Assembly: GCF_003173035.1 (NCBI RefSeq)
Contig: NZ_QGLE01000001.1
Location: forward strand, 620,001-684,000
Reading direction: 5' to 3'
Source of the DNA: Zavarzinia aquatilis
GTDB lineage: Bacteria; Pseudomonadota; Alphaproteobacteria; Zavarziniales; Zavarziniaceae
Length of the DNA: 64,000 bases
The position numbers and the translations under genes are program-made. Shown here piece by piece: positions 63,201 to 64,000 of the stretch; within the stretch, counting starts at the first letter, position 1; each line of letters opens with the position of its first letter. The notes under the pieces were generated by a model that worked only from the letters and a program-made list of their open reading frames with translations, ran no database searches and had not been told where the DNA came from.

Positions 63201-63436
63201 CTTCCAGCAGTGAATTGCGAATGGCAGATCATTTCGAGGCTGGAAAATTGGCTGACCGACACGCAAATCCGGATGACTCCTTTGAATGGATACGTAAACG
63301 ATACTCGGCACTAAAACACATGAACGCCGAACGGGTGCGAGTGGACGAACTCGGCACGATCTGGCGCATCCCGCCGGAAGAAGGCCTGCGCCACATCCTG
63401 AACCGGGAACAGCGCGATGATCGGCCGCGTCGTTGA
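60248..63436 (+). CDS. cas9: Type II-C CRISPR effector Cas9
   Basis: A 1062-residue RNA-guided nuclease, in the usual II-C size range. RuvC residues are Asp12 (LGLDLGSNSIGW), Glu515 (VVVEMTREF) and His738/Asp742 (HHGIDALVAAL). HNH residues are His600 in EIEHLIPF with Asn in SPANKTV and ANRHKG. An arginine-rich bridge helix (RGMRRRRDRFVRRRTRL) lies at about 61-77. All nuclease residues are intact, so it should cut target DNA. ATG 60248 follows a GGAAG site; a GTG at 60188 is open but not family-like. Codons about 975-1030 are AT-rich compared with the rest. It overlaps cas1 by 20 bp. Confidence 0.97.
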   Translation: MSAARPYRLGLDLGSNSIGWFMVWLDAVGEPVELGPGGVRIFPDGRDERSRESNAMARRLARGMRRRRDRFVRRRTRLMAALIESGLMPAEAAARKALEPLDPYGLRAAALAGPLPLGQIGRAIFHLDQRRGFKSNRKSDKADGESGLIKQAAGRLEEAMKAANAPSLGHYLAGRKAARLPVRTRMQGSGAKASYDFYPMRDMVEAEFEAIWAAQAPHHPEMTAAAHDRLHRLIFFQRPLKPVPAGKCSLSPAVARDDAEGFRCPRAHPLAQRFRIWQEVRNLRVQIAGQADRALSIEEGDRIALALLGSNGVSFDKMRALLKLPSGSRFNLESEKRKELKGDETAKCLVNGKLFGKAWRAFPLERQIEIVTRLIEEEDESRLIDWLRAETGVDAEVAEKIAGTLLPDGYSRLGLRAIKAILPEMEKGLPYDKACITGLGTAHSPRPTGEQRDRLPYYGEWLQNEVMGSGEPSDPPEKRFGRLPNPTVHIGLGQLRRLVNALIERFGPPAEVVVEMTREFRYSPQKLKEIEQEQAKNQRRNDLRREELTKLGQAVNHRNLLKLRLWEELNRNDPADRHCPFSGERISVETLLSDAVEIEHLIPFQISFDDSPANKTVAMRYANRHKGRKTPHQAFGNSPTIEGKSYLWSDIVARAALLPRNKRWRFAPDALERADREGGFLARQLNETGWLARMAKDYMGAVCDPNKVWVIPGRLTALIRAKWGLNFSDAKDRNDHRHHGIDALVAALTSRSLLQAMASAFVEEQDRIIVPEPWPGFRDQVLRWRNTMTVSHKPEHGTAGRLHEDTAYGLVRDPAAEGGKNLVYRKAFTSLTEKEIGNIRDRRLRDMVAVYWATAKASGIKLDQALQDFAAEVRDRDPHVRDGIRHVRLLKPEKADYLVPIKGPDGVPYKAYAAGENAFIDILETADGRWIGEVTTVFAANRPDYRQAWRDDAGLRFIMRVFKGDLLRIEINGQHKIVVVRRLEPSSSELRMADHFEAGKLADRHANPDDSFEWIRKRYSALKHMNAERVRVDELGTIWRIPPEEGLRHILNREQRDDRPRR

Positions 63437-64000
63437 AATCGCGAGTGACGGCCGTTTCCTCGCCCTCGACCGGGGGTTCCTGACCGTCTCGGACAAGGGC
63501 GAGGAGGTGGGCCGCGTGCCGCTGGACAGTATCGCGGCCGTGGTCGCCAATGCCCATGGCCTCGGCTTCACCAACAACATCCTCGTGGAGCTGTCGCGGC
63601 GGGGCGTGCCCGTCGTGCTGTGCGGGGCCCATCACCGGCCGGAGGCAATCGTCTGGCCGGTGGAGGGACACCATCAGCAAGCGGGCCGCATCGCCGACCA
63701 GATCGCCGCCTCCCTGCCCCTGAAGAAGCGCCTGTGGGCGCAGGTGGTGAAGGCGAAGATCCTGGCCCAAGGCGCCAGCCTCGCCGCCGTCGGCGCCCGT
63801 CACGGCGGCTTCCAGCTGCTGGCGGCGAAAGTGCGCAGCGGCGATCCCGACAATGTCGAGGCCGAGGCTGCGCGGCGCTACTGGCCCCTGCTGCTGGGGG
63901 CCGACTTTCGCCGCGACCGCGATGCCGCGGGCGCCAACGCCCTGCTGAATTACGGTTACGCCGTGCTGCGGGCAGGCATCGCCCGGGCGGTGATGGCGGG
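63417..64000 (+). CDS. cas1: CRISPR-associated endonuclease Cas1 (partial, runs off the window)
   Basis: The first 194 codons of a type II Cas1 integrase, which inserts new spacers together with Cas2. The N-terminal beta domain (VVEIASDGRFLALDRG, VPLDSIAAVVANAHG, GVPVVLCGAHHRP) and the start of the catalytic helical domain are visible, with metal-ligand Glu148 in DNVEAEAARRYWPLLLGADF. The remaining His/Asp ligands lie beyond 64000. It starts at ATG 63417 inside cas9, so it is translationally coupled. Cas2 and the array are expected next. Confidence 0.95.
   Translation, partial: MIGRVVEIASDGRFLALDRGFLTVSDKGEEVGRVPLDSIAAVVANAHGLGFTNNILVELSRRGVPVVLCGAHHRPEAIVWPVEGHHQQAGRIADQIAASLPLKKRLWAQVVKAKILAQGASLAAVGARHGGFQLLAAKVRSGDPDNVEAEAARRYWPLLLGADFRRDRDAAGANALLNYGYAVLRAGIARAVMA

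Noticed and set aside
1-64000. tRNA or rRNA genes, insertion sequences, prophage
   Set aside because: Intergenic gaps were read on both strands and no cloverleaf-like arms, rRNA motifs, transposase or phage proteins were recognised; a short tRNA could still be missed without a covariance search.

Overview
The window reads as a piece of chromosome from a GC-rich, free-living alphaproteobacterium. Evidence for this is the C4-type 5-aminolevulinate synthase HemA, a MutL that carries its own endonuclease motif, a TIGR01459-type HAD protein and a BamF-like lipoprotein flanking the ribF-ileS-lspA block, flagellar chemotaxis genes (cheZ, cheY), and coding GC in the mid-sixties almost throughout. A Rhodospirillales-like lineage is plausible, but the genus cannot be fixed from sequence alone. 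No rRNA, tRNA, insertion sequence or prophage gene was recognised.

Layout. 1-6.6 kb holds pncC-murI, a DUF2937 protein, hemA, a lipoprotein, ispH, thrB and rnhA. 6.6-9.6 kb (minus strand) holds an LpxR-like outer-membrane deacylase, a MazG-like pyrophosphohydrolase, a peroxiredoxin and a glutathione peroxidase. 9.7-14.2 kb holds a secernin-type peptidase, a small membrane protein, the HAD protein, a methyltransferase and cheY-cheZ. 14.4-23.2 kb is a plus-strand housekeeping block: MaoC hydratase, ribF, ileS, lspA, bamF-like, pgi, mutL. 23.2-25.7 kb holds rsmD, rluB with a repeat-rich tail, and tadA. 25.7-32.6 kb is a minus-strand cell-surface sugar operon: rfbA, galE, rfbC, rfbB, rfbD, then a nucleotidyltransferase-HAD fusion and an AGE-family epimerase. 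32.8-38.2 kb is a BMP-type ABC importer (binding protein, two permeases, double ATPase) with a biuret-hydrolase-like enzyme, preceded by two copies of a TTGTATACAA-type operator. 38.4-50.3 kb holds a diguanylate cyclase with a periplasmic sensor, a predicted outer-membrane barrel, a PLP aminotransferase, uup, kup, a SpoU methyltransferase and a DegT-family sugar aminotransferase. 50.6-53.9 kb holds a ComP-like sensor kinase, its NarL-type regulator and a stand-alone receiver. 54.1-60.0 kb holds a sulfotransferase-like/class IV aminotransferase pair ending in a hairpin-bearing tandem repeat, a GMC oxidoreductase, several small envelope proteins including a four-EF-hand protein, and a low-molecular-weight phosphatase.

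The window ends inside a type II-C CRISPR locus. Cas9 (1062 codons, RuvC and HNH residues intact) overlaps cas1, which runs off the edge. Immediately upstream, on the opposite strand, is a candidate tracrRNA of about 120 nt: a TTGACA promoter, a nexus-like GCC/GGC hairpin and a terminator hairpin with a T-rich tail. The tract upstream of the nexus predicts what the unseen repeat should look like. Part of the Cas9 C-terminal coding region is markedly AT-richer than the rest of the gene, as expected if the PAM-interacting region was exchanged by recombination.

Other points of note are an aminotransferase whose catalytic lysine and glutamate appear to be missing and whose sulfotransferase-like neighbour I recall fused to a similar domain in plants, an 11-bp perfect hairpin spanning both possible mutL start codons, and the two spaced operators in front of the biuret/BMP operon.
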